Positions 26,406 to 36,041 of a stretch of DNA of 64,000 bases are shown here, piece after piece. The notes beneath the pieces are model-generated. The model had not been told where the DNA came from. It saw only the letters and a program-made list of their open reading frames with translations, and did no database searches. The DNA is from Paenibacillus phytorum (GTDB lineage Bacteria; Bacillota; Bacilli; Paenibacillales; NBRC-103111). The stretch spans positions 1-64,000 of the forward strand of contig NZ_WHOA01000104.1 of assembly GCF_013141715.1 (NCBI RefSeq), in the 5' to 3' direction. The translations under genes were made by a program, and so were the position numbers. Each line of letters begins with the position of its first letter. Within the stretch, counting starts at the first letter, position 1.

Positions 26406-28144
26406 TGTTCACGAAAATTCCTTTGGACCGCTGGGTCGAATCCATCATCAGTTGGTTCAATACCAACTTTGCCTTCCTGTTTGATTTCTTCTCATCCATC
26501 ATTAGTGGGATCGTAGGCGGATTTACTTTCTTATTTCATGCCTTCCCCGCTATCGTTGTTATTGTACTTCTAACGCTCCTTGCTTACTATTTCGGCAAGT
26601 GGCGGCTGGCACTATTTACAATGCTCGGGTTGCTGCTTATCCTTAATCTCGGATATTGGAACTCCACAATGGACACATTGGCTTTGGTATTAACCTCCGC
26701 CCTTATTTCCATCGTTCTTGGACTGCCACTCGGGATTTGGTGTGCCAGGAACCGCTCGGTGAGAAGTACGCTGACCCCGATGCTGGATTTTATGCAGACA
26801 ATGCCGGCGTTTGTATACCTCATTCCAGCGGTTACTTTCTTCGGTCTTGGCGTGGTTCCAGGCGTTATCGCCTCGGTTATTTTCTCTATCCCGCCGACCA
26901 TTCGCTTAACGAACCTAGGTATCCTGCAGGTACCTGCCGATTTAGTGGAAGCTGCGGATGCATTCGGGTCAACCCCGGCTCAGAAGCTTTTCAAAGTACA
27001 GTTTCCATTGGCACTGCCGACTATATTAGCAGGGATCAACCAGACCATTATGCTGTCTCTATCGATGGTGGTCATTGCTTCAATGATCGGAGCACAAGGC
27101 GTCGGAGCAGACGTATACCGGGCTGTGACTCAATTGAAGACAGGCCAGGGATTTGAGGCAGGACTTGCTGTTGTCGTCTTGGCTATCCTACTGGACCGAT
27201 TAACACAGAGTGTCATTGGAAAGAAAAGAAAAGGGAACAAGTCTTTCGCATTAAAGAAGCCCCTGGTAATCGCGGCCGTAGCCGCTTTCTGTGTCATTGC
27301 TATCTTTATAGGAATAGGGAAGAAATCTCCTGTTTCGACGAGTACTTTTGTCGGAGATCAGGTGAATTACAGCATTATTGGCATTGACCCCGGTTCTGGC
27401 TTAATGAATGCTTCTGAAAAAGCGCTTAAGACTTATAATCTTACCTCATGGAAGTTAGTAGAAGGGTCCAGTACAGCTATGACCATTGCCTTGGACAGAG
27501 CGTATAAGGAAGGCAAGCCCATTATTGTGACCGGCTGGACACCGCACTGGATGTTTTCAAAGTATGATCTGAAATATTTGGAAGATCCGAAAAAGGTATT
27601 TGGCGGAGATGAGGAAATTCATACGATTGTACGTCTACATTTGCAAGCCGATCAACCTTCGGCCTATCAATTCCTCGATAAATTTCAGTGGAAACCTGCC
27701 GATATGGAAAAGGTGATGGCGAACATCCAAGATGGCCAGAAGCCGGAGGAATCCGCTACCCAGTGGGTGGAGACTAACCCGGATAAGGTAAATGCGTGGA
27801 TTAGCGGTATTCCCAAGGTGGAAGCGAAAAAGTTAAAGCTTGCCTATGTAGCATGGGATTCTGAAATTGCCAGTACAAATGTGGTTAAATACGTGCTGGA
27901 GAGCAAGCTAGGATACCAAGTAGATATGCTTCAGGTTGAGGCTGGACCCATGTGGGCTGGCATCGCTAGCGGTGACGCTGACGCCATGGTGGCAGCTTGG
28001 CTGCCAACCACGCATAAAGATTATTATGAGAAGTTTAAAGGTAAATTCGAGGACTTGGGACCCAACCTAATAGGAACCAAGCTCGGTCTAGTCGTTCCGA
28101 AATATATGACCATTACTTCCATTGAGGATCTGGTTAAAAAATAA
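26405..28144 (+). CDS. OpuA permease fused to substrate-binding protein
   Basis: The product has 579 residues. Residues 1-~285 form a ProW-type permease with about seven or eight membrane segments and the EAA loop EAADAFGSTPAQKLFKVQFPL. After a linking membrane segment, residues ~310-579 form an OpuAC-type binding domain (INQ-like YSIIGIDPGSGLM, VTGWTPHWMFSKYDLKYLEDP). The tryptophans in this domain (for example GWTPHWM and AAWLPTTHKDY) form the aromatic box for quaternary amines. Fusion of permease and binding protein is known from Lactococcus OpuABC. It works with the CBS-ATPase encoded just upstream. Confidence 0.94.
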   Translation: MFTKIPLDRWVESIISWFNTNFAFLFDFFSSIISGIVGGFTFLFHAFPAIVVIVLLTLLAYYFGKWRLALFTMLGLLLILNLGYWNSTMDTLALVLTSALISIVLGLPLGIWCARNRSVRSTLTPMLDFMQTMPAFVYLIPAVTFFGLGVVPGVIASVIFSIPPTIRLTNLGILQVPADLVEAADAFGSTPAQKLFKVQFPLALPTILAGINQTIMLSLSMVVIASMIGAQGVGADVYRAVTQLKTGQGFEAGLAVVVLAILLDRLTQSVIGKKRKGNKSFALKKPLVIAAVAAFCVIAIFIGIGKKSPVSTSTFVGDQVNYSIIGIDPGSGLMNASEKALKTYNLTSWKLVEGSSTAMTIALDRAYKEGKPIIVTGWTPHWMFSKYDLKYLEDPKKVFGGDEEIHTIVRLHLQADQPSAYQFLDKFQWKPADMEKVMANIQDGQKPEESATQWVETNPDKVNAWISGIPKVEAKKLKLAYVAWDSEIASTNVVKYVLESKLGYQVDMLQVEAGPMWAGIASGDADAMVAAWLPTTHKDYYEKFKGKFEDLGPNLIGTKLGLVVPKYMTITSIEDLVKK

Positions 28145-28160
28145 CGGAGGCGGCATGCAC

Positions 28161-28200
28161 AAAAAGACTGGATAAGTATATACTTGTCCAGTCTTTTTGT
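28161..28200. terminator. Bidirectional terminator of opuA and the GGDEF-EAL gene
   Basis: AAAAAGACTGGA/TCCAGTCTTTTT, a 12-bp stem with A/T tails on both sides, between convergent genes. Confidence 0.92.
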
Positions 28201-28233
28201 ATGAGCTTCGCCTTCTCAATGGGACGTCTACTA

Positions 28234-30657
28234 TTACAAACGGTTCTTTAAGAAAATGGAGAGTTCTTCACCGGATACTGGTCGGCTAAAAAAGTATCCT
28301 TGCGCTTCGTTACATTGTCTCTGCCTAAGGAAATGTAACTGCTCCTGCGTTTCAACGCCTTCCGCAATCACTTTTAAATCCAGATTGTGTGCCATAGCGA
28401 TTATGGTATGAACAAGTGCAGCATCCTTTGAATCCGCAAAAATATTACTCGTAAAAGAGCGATCGATTTTTAAGCTGTCGATCGGGAAGAGCTTCAAATA
28501 GCTTAAAGAAGAATAACCTGTTCCAAAATCGTCAATGGATAGATGAATACCCATTGCTTTTAGTTTTTGCATCGTAGTAATAGCATACTTCGAATCTTGG
28601 ATGATGCTTTCCGTCAGTTCAAGCTCAAGATATTGAGGGTCAAGTTCCGTTTCTTTTAAAGTTTTACTGACCATCTCAACTAAATTATTTTGTTGAAATT
28701 GACGGGAAGATATATTTACAGCGATACGTAAAGGAGGATAGCCTGTATTTTGCCAAATTTTATTTTGGTGGCATGCCTCATAAAGCACCCATTCCCCTAT
28801 TGGGATGATTAATCCAGTTTCTTCGGCTAAAGGGATAAACTCATCGGGAGAGATATTTCCCCACTCCGGATGCTGCCAACGGATCAGGGCTTCTACCCCA
28901 ATCACTTTACCGGAAATGACATCAATCTGCGGTTGATAGTAAACCTTAAACTCACCGCGTTCCAAACCTTTGCGCAGTCCCATCTCTAACTTCATTTTTT
29001 GGGACACCGCTTCATTCATATCCGGTGTATAAAACTGAAAATTATTTTTCCCTTGCTCCTTTACCCGGTACATGGCTGTATCCGCATTCTTGATCAAGGT
29101 CTCTATATCCCTGCCATCGGATGGATACAAGCTAATCCCAATTGATGGGGTTACAAACATCTCGTGTTCACTTAACACAACCGATTTCGAGAACAAATGG
29201 ACTATGTTTTGGGCTTTTTTCGTAATCTCATCAGAAGTAATATTAGGGAGGAGCACAATAAACTCATCTCCACCTTGGCGTGAAACTGTATCCATTTTAC
29301 CCATGCAGTCTCGAAGTCGCTTGGCGACCTCAATCAATAAACGATCACCCATGGCATGTCCTAACGTGTCGTTGATATATTTGAATCGATCCAAATCGAT
29401 AAACATAATCCCTATGATCTGTTTATTTTCACTTGCCTGATCCAACGCTTGCGTGAGGCGATCATTGAGTAAGCGTCGATTCGGTAGTCCCGTCAAAGGA
29501 TCAAGATATACCATTTGATTGATTTTTTCTTCGGCTTTTTTGCGTTCCGTAATATCTCGAATGATGCTGCTGAAGTAGGTATTTCCTTCCTCTACCCAAT
29601 CGGCAATAGAAAGTTCGATTGGAAATTCACTTCCGTCTTCTCTCATCCCTTGTAATTCGACGGTTTTCCCGATAACGTGAGGTTTACCTGTCGTAAGGTA
29701 ACGTTCCATTCCTTTTTGATGAGCTTCTCTGTATCGTTCAGGTATTATGATTTGTAGCATTTTACCTAAAACATCTTTTTCTTGATACCCAAAAATGAGC
29801 TGGGCTCCGGTGTTCCATGAAATAATGGTACCCTTGCTATCGGCTAAAATAATGGCGTCGTTAGCGGACTCGATCACGGATCGGAATTTTCTTTCTGACC
29901 CTAAAGATTGGGATTCAAAACGGTTTTCAACAAAAGTGCTGATAAACACCAGCCCCAAAATGATCAGCATGCCAATTCCAATCGAATACGCTAGAAGTGT
30001 ATTATCGAACGATGATCCCGACAAACTGATATGTTGATGATCGTGTTTGAACGTCGCTGCCGACATCCCAGTGAAATGCATGCCAGATATAGCTACCCCC
30101 ATAATGAGGGCACTTCCTACTTTTCTCCACCCAAAACCCGGTTTACTCGAATTCTGTTTCGCCAAAAACAATAGAAGCAAGGCTACTAATGATACGACAA
30201 CAGCAATGATTGCAGAAAGAGCCCATAGAAAACGATTGTACGTAATTGTTGCTTCCATCACCATGGCTTCCATACCGATATAATGCATAGAAACAATTCC
30301 AATCCCAATGAAAAGGGCACCCGTGATCACTTGGAATTTGCGCATAGAAGGTTGGCTTACAATATGCAGTGCTAACCCCGATGAAAAAATGGCAGGAATA
30401 ATAGAAACAATGACCAGTATTACATTATAGGTGACAGGAATAGACAAATGGAAAGCAAGCATAGCTATAAAATGCATGGACCAAATGCCCATCCCCATCG
30501 CAAATGCTCCGCCAGATAACCAGATGTAACGTGCATAACCTTTTGCTTTATGTATACGAATTCCTAGATCCAAAGCAGCAAACGAAGCAACTATTGCGAT
30601 AATAATCGAAAGAAGGACTAGGGGGAAGTCATAGGTGTTTGAGAGTGTCTCCATCAT
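28234..30657 (-). CDS. MHYT-PAS-GGDEF-EAL cyclic-di-GMP turnover protein
   Basis: The product has 807 residues. About seven membrane segments (residues 1-~245) carry three MHYT motifs: GIWSMHFIAM, GIVSMHYIGM and AISGMHFTGM, thought to bind metal and sense gases. A PAS domain follows (ANDAIILADSKGTIISWN, ~265-385). The diguanylate cyclase domain has an intact active site RQGGDEF (~460) and the phosphodiesterase domain has VEALIRW plus the metal/catalytic residues in ELTESI, DDFGTGYSSL and EGVE. Both activities may therefore be intact. It could set the local c-di-GMP level read by the riboswitch at 5048-5140 (inference). A TAAGGAG lies 13 bp before the ATG. Confidence 0.95.
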   Translation of the reverse strand: MMETLSNTYDFPLVLLSIIIAIVASFAALDLGIRIHKAKGYARYIWLSGGAFAMGMGIWSMHFIAMLAFHLSIPVTYNVILVIVSIIPAIFSSGLALHIVSQPSMRKFQVITGALFIGIGIVSMHYIGMEAMVMEATITYNRFLWALSAIIAVVVSLVALLLLFLAKQNSSKPGFGWRKVGSALIMGVAISGMHFTGMSAATFKHDHQHISLSGSSFDNTLLAYSIGIGMLIILGLVFISTFVENRFESQSLGSERKFRSVIESANDAIILADSKGTIISWNTGAQLIFGYQEKDVLGKMLQIIIPERYREAHQKGMERYLTTGKPHVIGKTVELQGMREDGSEFPIELSIADWVEEGNTYFSSIIRDITERKKAEEKINQMVYLDPLTGLPNRRLLNDRLTQALDQASENKQIIGIMFIDLDRFKYINDTLGHAMGDRLLIEVAKRLRDCMGKMDTVSRQGGDEFIVLLPNITSDEITKKAQNIVHLFSKSVVLSEHEMFVTPSIGISLYPSDGRDIETLIKNADTAMYRVKEQGKNNFQFYTPDMNEAVSQKMKLEMGLRKGLERGEFKVYYQPQIDVISGKVIGVEALIRWQHPEWGNISPDEFIPLAEETGLIIPIGEWVLYEACHQNKIWQNTGYPPLRIAVNISSRQFQQNNLVEMVSKTLKETELDPQYLELELTESIIQDSKYAITTMQKLKAMGIHLSIDDFGTGYSSLSYLKLFPIDSLKIDRSFTSNIFADSKDAALVHTIIAMAHNLDLKVIAEGVETQEQLHFLRQRQCNEAQGYFFSRPVSGEELSIFLKNRL

Positions 30658-30787
30658 GAATATTTTAATTCTCCTTATTTGCCTCAGAAAACGACAATTT
30701 CTAATTATATTCGACTAGTTTCCTCCTATTACCTGCTTGAATAATTCCAGTATTATGGGAGAAATTATCTTTATTCAACACAAAAAG

Positions 30788-30826
30788 AACAGGCACGGAA
30801 AAAAGCTCTTCCGACCTGTTTTTTTA
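30788..30826. terminator. Bidirectional terminator
   Basis: AACAGG...CCTGTT with an inner GGAA/TTCC stem and T-runs on both strands; it follows the small zinc-ribbon gene. Confidence 0.8.
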
Positions 30827-30862
30827 AAATTATAAGTCACCAACGAATGCCTTCATAAATGG

Positions 30863-31132
30863 TTATATTCTCAACAAAGCTCGCCGCTCCGCTTGCGGTT
30901 TACATTGATCACATACTCCTAGTACCTGACCGCTTTCAGATGAATAAAAATAAAGACGTTTGGCTTTTTTTCGGCAAAAACTGCAAGTTTGTTTATTCAC
31001 CGAATTCTTTTTTTGTTTCAGTGAAAATTGAACTACTTTTCTTGTCTCAAGTTTATCTCTAGACTTGCGTGCAAACAGGAACAAAAAAATTAGAACGCAT
31101 ATCAAAATAATAGTTAAAAATAACCAATACAT
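30863..31132 (-). CDS. Small membrane-anchored CxxC (zinc-ribbon-like) protein
   Basis: The product has 89 residues and I do not recognise the family. One N-terminal membrane segment (MYWLFLTIILICVLIFLFLF) is followed by a basic linker and two cysteine knuckles, CSFC and CDQC, 24 residues apart, as in a treble-clef or zinc-ribbon fold facing the cytoplasm. GGTAGGG precedes the ATG. It lies 26 bp upstream of nothing it obviously works with; the SDR gene is the next upstream gene on the same strand. Confidence 0.6.
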   Translation of the reverse strand: MYWLFLTIILICVLIFLFLFARKSRDKLETRKVVQFSLKQKKNSVNKQTCSFCRKKAKRLYFYSSESGQVLGVCDQCKPQAERRALLRI

Positions 31133-31157
31133 AGCTGATCCCTACCTTTGGAATGAC

Positions 31158-32174
31158 CTATTCAGTTATATTCCTTACAGCAGCATCTAATGCATGGATA
31201 ACCTTATCACACCAACTATCAAATTCCTTATCCTCTGTTTGATGTTCAGGATGGGTTAAAATGTATGCGATCGTTTGCCTAATTCCTTGATCAAATCGCG
31301 TACTTGCAACAAATTCGGGAACAAGTCTTTTCAGCTTTGAATTATCAAATACGACCGAATTAGCCTTATCTCCTAGCAACCCACCCCTGTAATCCTCCTT
31401 ACTGCATGCAGCCAGAAATTCAGATGAAACATGGACAGCTTTGAGTTTCACTCCAAGGACATCCGCAATTACCTCATAAATTTGATTCCAGGTAACCGTC
31501 TCATCTGAAGTGATATGAACGGACTCACCAATCGCATGAATATTGCCCATTAAACCAATAAAGCCTTTTGCAAAATCACTATTGTGTGTCATTGTCCAGA
31601 GGGAAGTACCATCTCCATGAATGATCACGGGTTTATTCTCCAACATTCGCTTAGCAACCTGCCAGGTACCTTTACTTCCATGTACGCCAAGTGGAATCGA
31701 ACGTTCACTATAGGTGTGGCTTGGTCTTACGATCGTTATCGGAAAGCCAGTCTCACGATACTGCTTCATTAAATATTCTTCACACGCAATCTTATTTCTG
31801 GAATACTCCCAATATGGGTTTGATAAAGGAGTCCCCTCTGTAATTCTATAATCGGATAAAGGCGTTTGGTAGGCAGAGGCAGAGCTAATATACATAAATT
31901 GTTTCGTTTTACCATTAAATAAACGATAATCTCTTTCCACCTGAGACGGTTCAAATGCTATAAAATCTGCAACGACATCAAACTCCAAGTTTTCAATAAG
32001 CTTAGCTACTTGTTCTTCATCATTAATATCCGCTTTCAAAATGTTTACGCCGGCTGGCAAGTCCTCATTCCTTGTGCCTCTATTGAGAAGATAAAGCTCG
32101 CATCCTTTTTCTAACAACTGCTTCGTGATTGCAGAGCTGATCGTCCCTGTACCTCCGATAAATAGTGCTCTCAT
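31158..32174 (-). CDS. Extended SDR / NAD-dependent epimerase-like protein
   Basis: About 338 residues from the ATG at 32174 (SD GGAGGT); the longer frame adds 12 residues. The Rossmann motif GGTGTISSAI opens the protein, the catalytic Tyr-Lys appears as YSRNKIACEEYL, and the serine site is FMYISSASAYQTP. Family members act on nucleotide sugars or similar substrates; the exact substrate is unclear. Neighbours give little help. Confidence 0.85.
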   Translation of the reverse strand: MRALFIGGTGTISSAITKQLLEKGCELYLLNRGTRNEDLPAGVNILKADINDEEQVAKLIENLEFDVVADFIAFEPSQVERDYRLFNGKTKQFMYISSASAYQTPLSDYRITEGTPLSNPYWEYSRNKIACEEYLMKQYRETGFPITIVRPSHTYSERSIPLGVHGSKGTWQVAKRMLENKPVIIHGDGTSLWTMTHNSDFAKGFIGLMGNIHAIGESVHITSDETVTWNQIYEVIADVLGVKLKAVHVSSEFLAACSKEDYRGGLLGDKANSVVFDNSKLKRLVPEFVASTRFDQGIRQTIAYILTHPEHQTEDKEFDSWCDKVIHALDAAVRNITE

Positions 32175-32254
32175 ATCAAATTCACCTCCGTTAATATTGA
32201 TATTTTCCATATATGATTTTACATATCTTGTAACACAATCATTCGACGTTGCTA

Positions 32255-34105
32255 TTACAAAACCTCCCCTAGCACTAACCCCTCCTTGCTGACCGGTAGT
32301 TTGGATGTAGCTTCAGGGAGAGTAGGGATAGAGAAATAAAAAGTACTTCCCTGCGAAGGCGTACTATCAAACCAAATTTCTCCCCCATTTAAGCGGACAA
32401 ATTCCCTACATAAGGTGAGCCCTAAACCGACGCCCCGCTCCCCGGCTGTTCCCGTCGAAGATATCGGATTGGCTTCCTGTAACAACGTATTAGCTTGATC
32501 AGAAGACATTCCTTCTCCTGTATCGCTTACAGATACAATCATTTTGTCATCTCTACGATCTGCTTTTAATCGGATGGTGCCTCCGGAATCTGTAAATTTA
32601 ATAGCATTAGAAAGCAGGTTTCGGATAATCAAATCGAGCATTTCTTTATCCGCATAAACAAACGTACCCTTTGGTATGTCAGATATCAACTGAATATGCT
32701 TACCCTCGCTGCGAACAAGCAGTAAACGCAAATTGGTCTGAACCGCGTGAGCTAGATCCCTTTCAACCGGATGAAAAATCATGCCTCCCTTTTGACTCCG
32801 AAACCAGTCCAGCAAGCTTTCTACCAGTGTAAATGTATTCTGAATTTGCTGTCCCATCTCGTGTACGATTTCCTCATGCTTCCCGCCGTAAGCCTGCATC
32901 TCCTCCTCCATTAACTCCATCAAATTGATGAGTACGGCAAGGGGATCGCGAATATCATGAGCAACTACATTAAACATCCTATCCTTGAACGTGTTCAGTT
33001 CGCTCAACTGCCTTGCATTTTCAAGCAGTCTTTCTTCTGAGCGTACCATTTCCGTTACATTGCTTAACAAAAGCATTTTACCAACGGGCTTTTGGTTGAT
33101 ATCACTAATAAATGACATATGAATATTATAAAATTGTTCATCATCTTGACCTGAAATTTGGACTTTACTATCCAAAGAGGGTCCTTGCATGATTTTTTCA
33201 AGCAGCACGGGATATTGAAAAAACACTTGAACAGCGGGCTGCCCAATCCATTTATGACTTATACCCTCGATAACTCGATTGGCTGACTGGTTAAAACTGG
33301 TTAGCGTGTTATCCAAATCGAATACCATAACCGCATCCTGCATCGATGCGAATACCTTTTGCAGCGCTAAGGGGGCTAATCTCAGCATATTGAACTGATA
33401 AATTCCCCACATAAAGAATATACCCGAAAAAACAAATCCAAATGGGGATATATCAATTGGCATATAGATAACGCCACTTAAATAAACCAATGTAAAGCCG
33501 TAAGGCCCCCATGATCCAATGATCATAAAGGTAATTTGCTTCTTCATGCGGGGTGTTGCTTTACGGAACATTTGAATCAGTAATCCCATGCCTACTACAA
33601 AAAATGTATAAGAGTAAGCGACATGAAGCTTGTATAAAGGTCCTTTTTCCAAAGTAACCAGCGGGAAACCTTCTGAGTAATTTAATGTCATGCTTTTATA
33701 AAATAGGTGATGCCATTCGTTCGTATTATGAGCTACAAATGTAATAACGGGAACGATCATGAGCAGTGCAATAACCCATTTGTTCATATACCTTTGTCGT
33801 CCTGTATACTGCAGAACTAGAACAAACCAAAGAATTGTGCCAAAAGGAATGCCTATATACTCAATTCGCAGCCAGAAACGTATTTGTTCTAAAGACGTAC
33901 TGACAATTTCAAAAGCATATCCGAATGTGTAGAACGCACCCGTTAACAAACCCAAGCCATAGCTTATAGCAATGGGAAGCTCTCTTCTTTTCCAAGAGAG
34001 GTAGGTGATAACCAATGAACAGCAGGTAGCTGCCATTAGTAGTACGGATAAATACAAATTATAGCTCATAGCTGCTAGCCCCCGTGCAGGATTATAACTG
34101 TTCAC
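32255..34105 (-). CDS. 7TM-sensor histidine kinase (HisK_N 7TM, PAS, HisKA, HATPase)
   Basis: The product has 616 residues, probably from a GTG at 34105 after AGAAGGTG. Seven membrane segments (residues ~15-235) form a 7TM histidine-kinase sensor module. A PAS-like region follows (QDAVMVFDLDNTLTSFNQSA), then the phospho-acceptor box NVVAHDIRDPLAVLINL, the N-box LIIRNLLSNAIKFTDSGG and VSDTGEGMSSDQ/GVGLGLTLCREFV. No regulator gene is adjacent; the nearest unpaired one is at 39017-39610, on the far side of two surface-protein genes. Confidence 0.92.
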   Translation of the reverse strand: MNSYNPARGLAAMSYNLYLSVLLMAATCCSLVITYLSWKRRELPIAISYGLGLLTGAFYTFGYAFEIVSTSLEQIRFWLRIEYIGIPFGTILWFVLVLQYTGRQRYMNKWVIALLMIVPVITFVAHNTNEWHHLFYKSMTLNYSEGFPLVTLEKGPLYKLHVAYSYTFFVVGMGLLIQMFRKATPRMKKQITFMIIGSWGPYGFTLVYLSGVIYMPIDISPFGFVFSGIFFMWGIYQFNMLRLAPLALQKVFASMQDAVMVFDLDNTLTSFNQSANRVIEGISHKWIGQPAVQVFFQYPVLLEKIMQGPSLDSKVQISGQDDEQFYNIHMSFISDINQKPVGKMLLLSNVTEMVRSEERLLENARQLSELNTFKDRMFNVVAHDIRDPLAVLINLMELMEEEMQAYGGKHEEIVHEMGQQIQNTFTLVESLLDWFRSQKGGMIFHPVERDLAHAVQTNLRLLLVRSEGKHIQLISDIPKGTFVYADKEMLDLIIRNLLSNAIKFTDSGGTIRLKADRRDDKMIVSVSDTGEGMSSDQANTLLQEANPISSTGTAGERGVGLGLTLCREFVRLNGGEIWFDSTPSQGSTFYFSIPTLPEATSKLPVSKEGLVLGEVL

Positions 34106-34189
34106 TCTGCACCTTCTATGTTATCAGAAGAGGATGAATAAAACATAGAAATTTGTCGGAATAAATCGAATCTTCCAACAAAAATAATA

Positions 34190-34235
34190 AAACAGTATCA
34201 AAAACAGGGCGTTCCCCTGCTTCGGATACTGTTTT
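34190..34235 (-). terminator. Terminator of the SLH-protein gene
   Basis: AAACAGTATC/GATACTGTTT with an inner CAGGG/CCCTG stem, then TTATTATTTTT on the minus strand. Confidence 0.88.
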
Positions 34236-34257
34236 GCTAAATTAGTGGTGCCTCTAA

Positions 34258-35976
34258 TTAGTTGATGAACTGAGTGTATTGAAGCAATCGTTTCAACATG
34301 ACAACGGCTTGTGCACGGCTTGCATTGGCAGACGGAACAAAGGTGGTATCCGTCATACCGGAGATAATGCCAGCTTTAACGGATTGTGAGACGGATGATA
34401 TCGCCCAATCACTGATTTTAAAATTATCGTTAAATTTATTCAGCAATTCCACTTGGCTCTCGATTGTTTTTCCAGCGGCGCTTAATGCTTTAGCTACCAT
34501 TACTGCCATTTGCTCACGAGTGATAGGCGCATTAGGCTTGAAAGAACCGTCTTCATAGCCGCTTATAAGCTTGGCTTTAACGGCAGCCCCAATGGAGCCA
34601 GCAAACCAATCGGTTGCATGAACATCGTTGAATGAAGCTGCTTCTGCATTAGAAGTTAATGCCAGCGAACGTACGAGCAACGCTGCAAACTCAGCACGCG
34701 TAATATTATGGTCTGGAGCAAAAATCGTATCGGTTGTACCACTTACGACCATTTTGGAAGCCAGCAGTTCAATATCTGATTTTGCCCAATGTCCTTTAAT
34801 ATCATCAAAAGATTTGGAGGAAGTAACGACCGAATAAATACTGTTTCCGTTTCTTTTAATATTTGCTTTTGTTGTTCCATCCGAATTCGCTTCGAAAACG
34901 GTTGGCACAAAGGAGATATCATGGCTGGTTGGATCATAAAGAATTCCTGTGGACGTTTGCGGATCTATTGATCCTGAATAAACAATTACCCGATCCACGT
35001 AGTGGGTTCCAAAGTTGTTCAACTCCACCGTCTTACCATTACCTTCAGCGGTTACGCCGAAATCAACAGAATGGCCTAGTGAAGTGGCTCCTTTTTTTCC
35101 TGCACTCTCTTGAATCTGCTTCTCGATATCCGTCCCCATGGAAGAAATATTAATATGAAGGATCACGCCCGAACTGTCTGCTCCTAACGATTTGGCAATG
35201 GTTTCGAGATCCAGCACCTGTAAAGGAAGGGAATAGGATTCCTTATCTGAATAAATCCGAATCACTACGTTCGATACACTTTTCATTCCTTCCAACAGTA
35301 TGGACGCTGGAATAGAAACTTTGGTTTTACCATCAGCTTCTAAGTTGCTGATTTTAATCGCAATGACTGGCGCTCCATCCGTCTTGCCCTGTTCCTTAAG
35401 CTGGTTGAAAGCATCACCCAAAAGTTTATTATCAATGGTAACTGAGGTTGTAACTTTGCCGTCAGGACCAGTGACTTTGTTTGATATAATTGCATTTGGA
35501 CTTATTTCGACATTTCCAGGAGTCACAATGTTGCTGGGACCGCCGCCACCACCACCGCCCGCTGGCGGTGGTGGTGTAACTGGTGGTGTAACTATCGGTG
35601 GAATAGGCGCTGTAACAATAAGATCTTTCGTGTCTACAGTGTCCGCTTGCCCAACAACCACTTTATAAGTTCCGGTGGACTCATTGCTGCCCAAAACAAA
35701 CGAATCGGTGAAAGTTCCATTTGTGACTTTGACAATATCAAAAAATAATACACTTCCTGTTGGACGAATCACCTTCACGATGACTTCGGAATTGGTGGAT
35801 GTTCCCGAGATTGTTACCGTTCCACCAAGGTTTATAGATGAAATTGGCGAAATCACGACTTGTGACGCGATTTGGTTTGCTGATGCCGATACGGGGGCTA
35901 GTGTTGTACTGGCCAACGCTATGGAAAGAGCAATCGATGAGCATAGAATAAGCTTTAACGGTTTCACGATGTTCAT
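34258..35976 (-). CDS. SLH-domain surface protein
   Basis: The product has 572 residues. A signal peptide (ending near PVSASANQIA) is followed by an Ig-like domain (~35-130), a Pro/Gly hinge (PPVTPPPPAGGGGGGG), a central domain of ~200 residues and three C-terminal SLH repeats. The SLH repeats are recognisable by FDDIKGHWAKSDIELL, FNDVHATDWFAGSIGAAV and ISDWAISSVSQSVKAGIISG, each ending in an 'ITRAEFAAL/ITREQMAVM/ASRAQAVVM' helix. SLH domains bind pyruvylated secondary wall polymers, so the protein is anchored to the cell wall. It is 65 bp downstream of another exported protein gene and may be co-expressed with it. Confidence 0.95.
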   Translation of the reverse strand: MNIVKPLKLILCSSIALSIALASTTLAPVSASANQIASQVVISPISSINLGGTVTISGTSTNSEVIVKVIRPTGSVLFFDIVKVTNGTFTDSFVLGSNESTGTYKVVVGQADTVDTKDLIVTAPIPPIVTPPVTPPPPAGGGGGGGPSNIVTPGNVEISPNAIISNKVTGPDGKVTTSVTIDNKLLGDAFNQLKEQGKTDGAPVIAIKISNLEADGKTKVSIPASILLEGMKSVSNVVIRIYSDKESYSLPLQVLDLETIAKSLGADSSGVILHINISSMGTDIEKQIQESAGKKGATSLGHSVDFGVTAEGNGKTVELNNFGTHYVDRVIVYSGSIDPQTSTGILYDPTSHDISFVPTVFEANSDGTTKANIKRNGNSIYSVVTSSKSFDDIKGHWAKSDIELLASKMVVSGTTDTIFAPDHNITRAEFAALLVRSLALTSNAEAASFNDVHATDWFAGSIGAAVKAKLISGYEDGSFKPNAPITREQMAVMVAKALSAAGKTIESQVELLNKFNDNFKISDWAISSVSQSVKAGIISGMTDTTFVPSANASRAQAVVMLKRLLQYTQFIN

Positions 35977-35995
35977 TTCCTCACTTTCTTAAGTA

Positions 35996-36026
35996 GTTGA
36001 AACTGCCCTGAAGAGGCAGTTTCAAC
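35996..36026. promoter_or_regulatory. Strong hairpin between the two surface-protein genes
   Basis: GTTGAAACTGCC/GGCAGTTTCAAC forms a perfect 12-bp stem with a 7-base loop. On the minus strand no U-run follows, so it looks like an mRNA-stabilising or weakly attenuating element and not a full terminator. Confidence 0.6.
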
Positions 36027-36041
36027 GTGTTTTTAGTAAAA

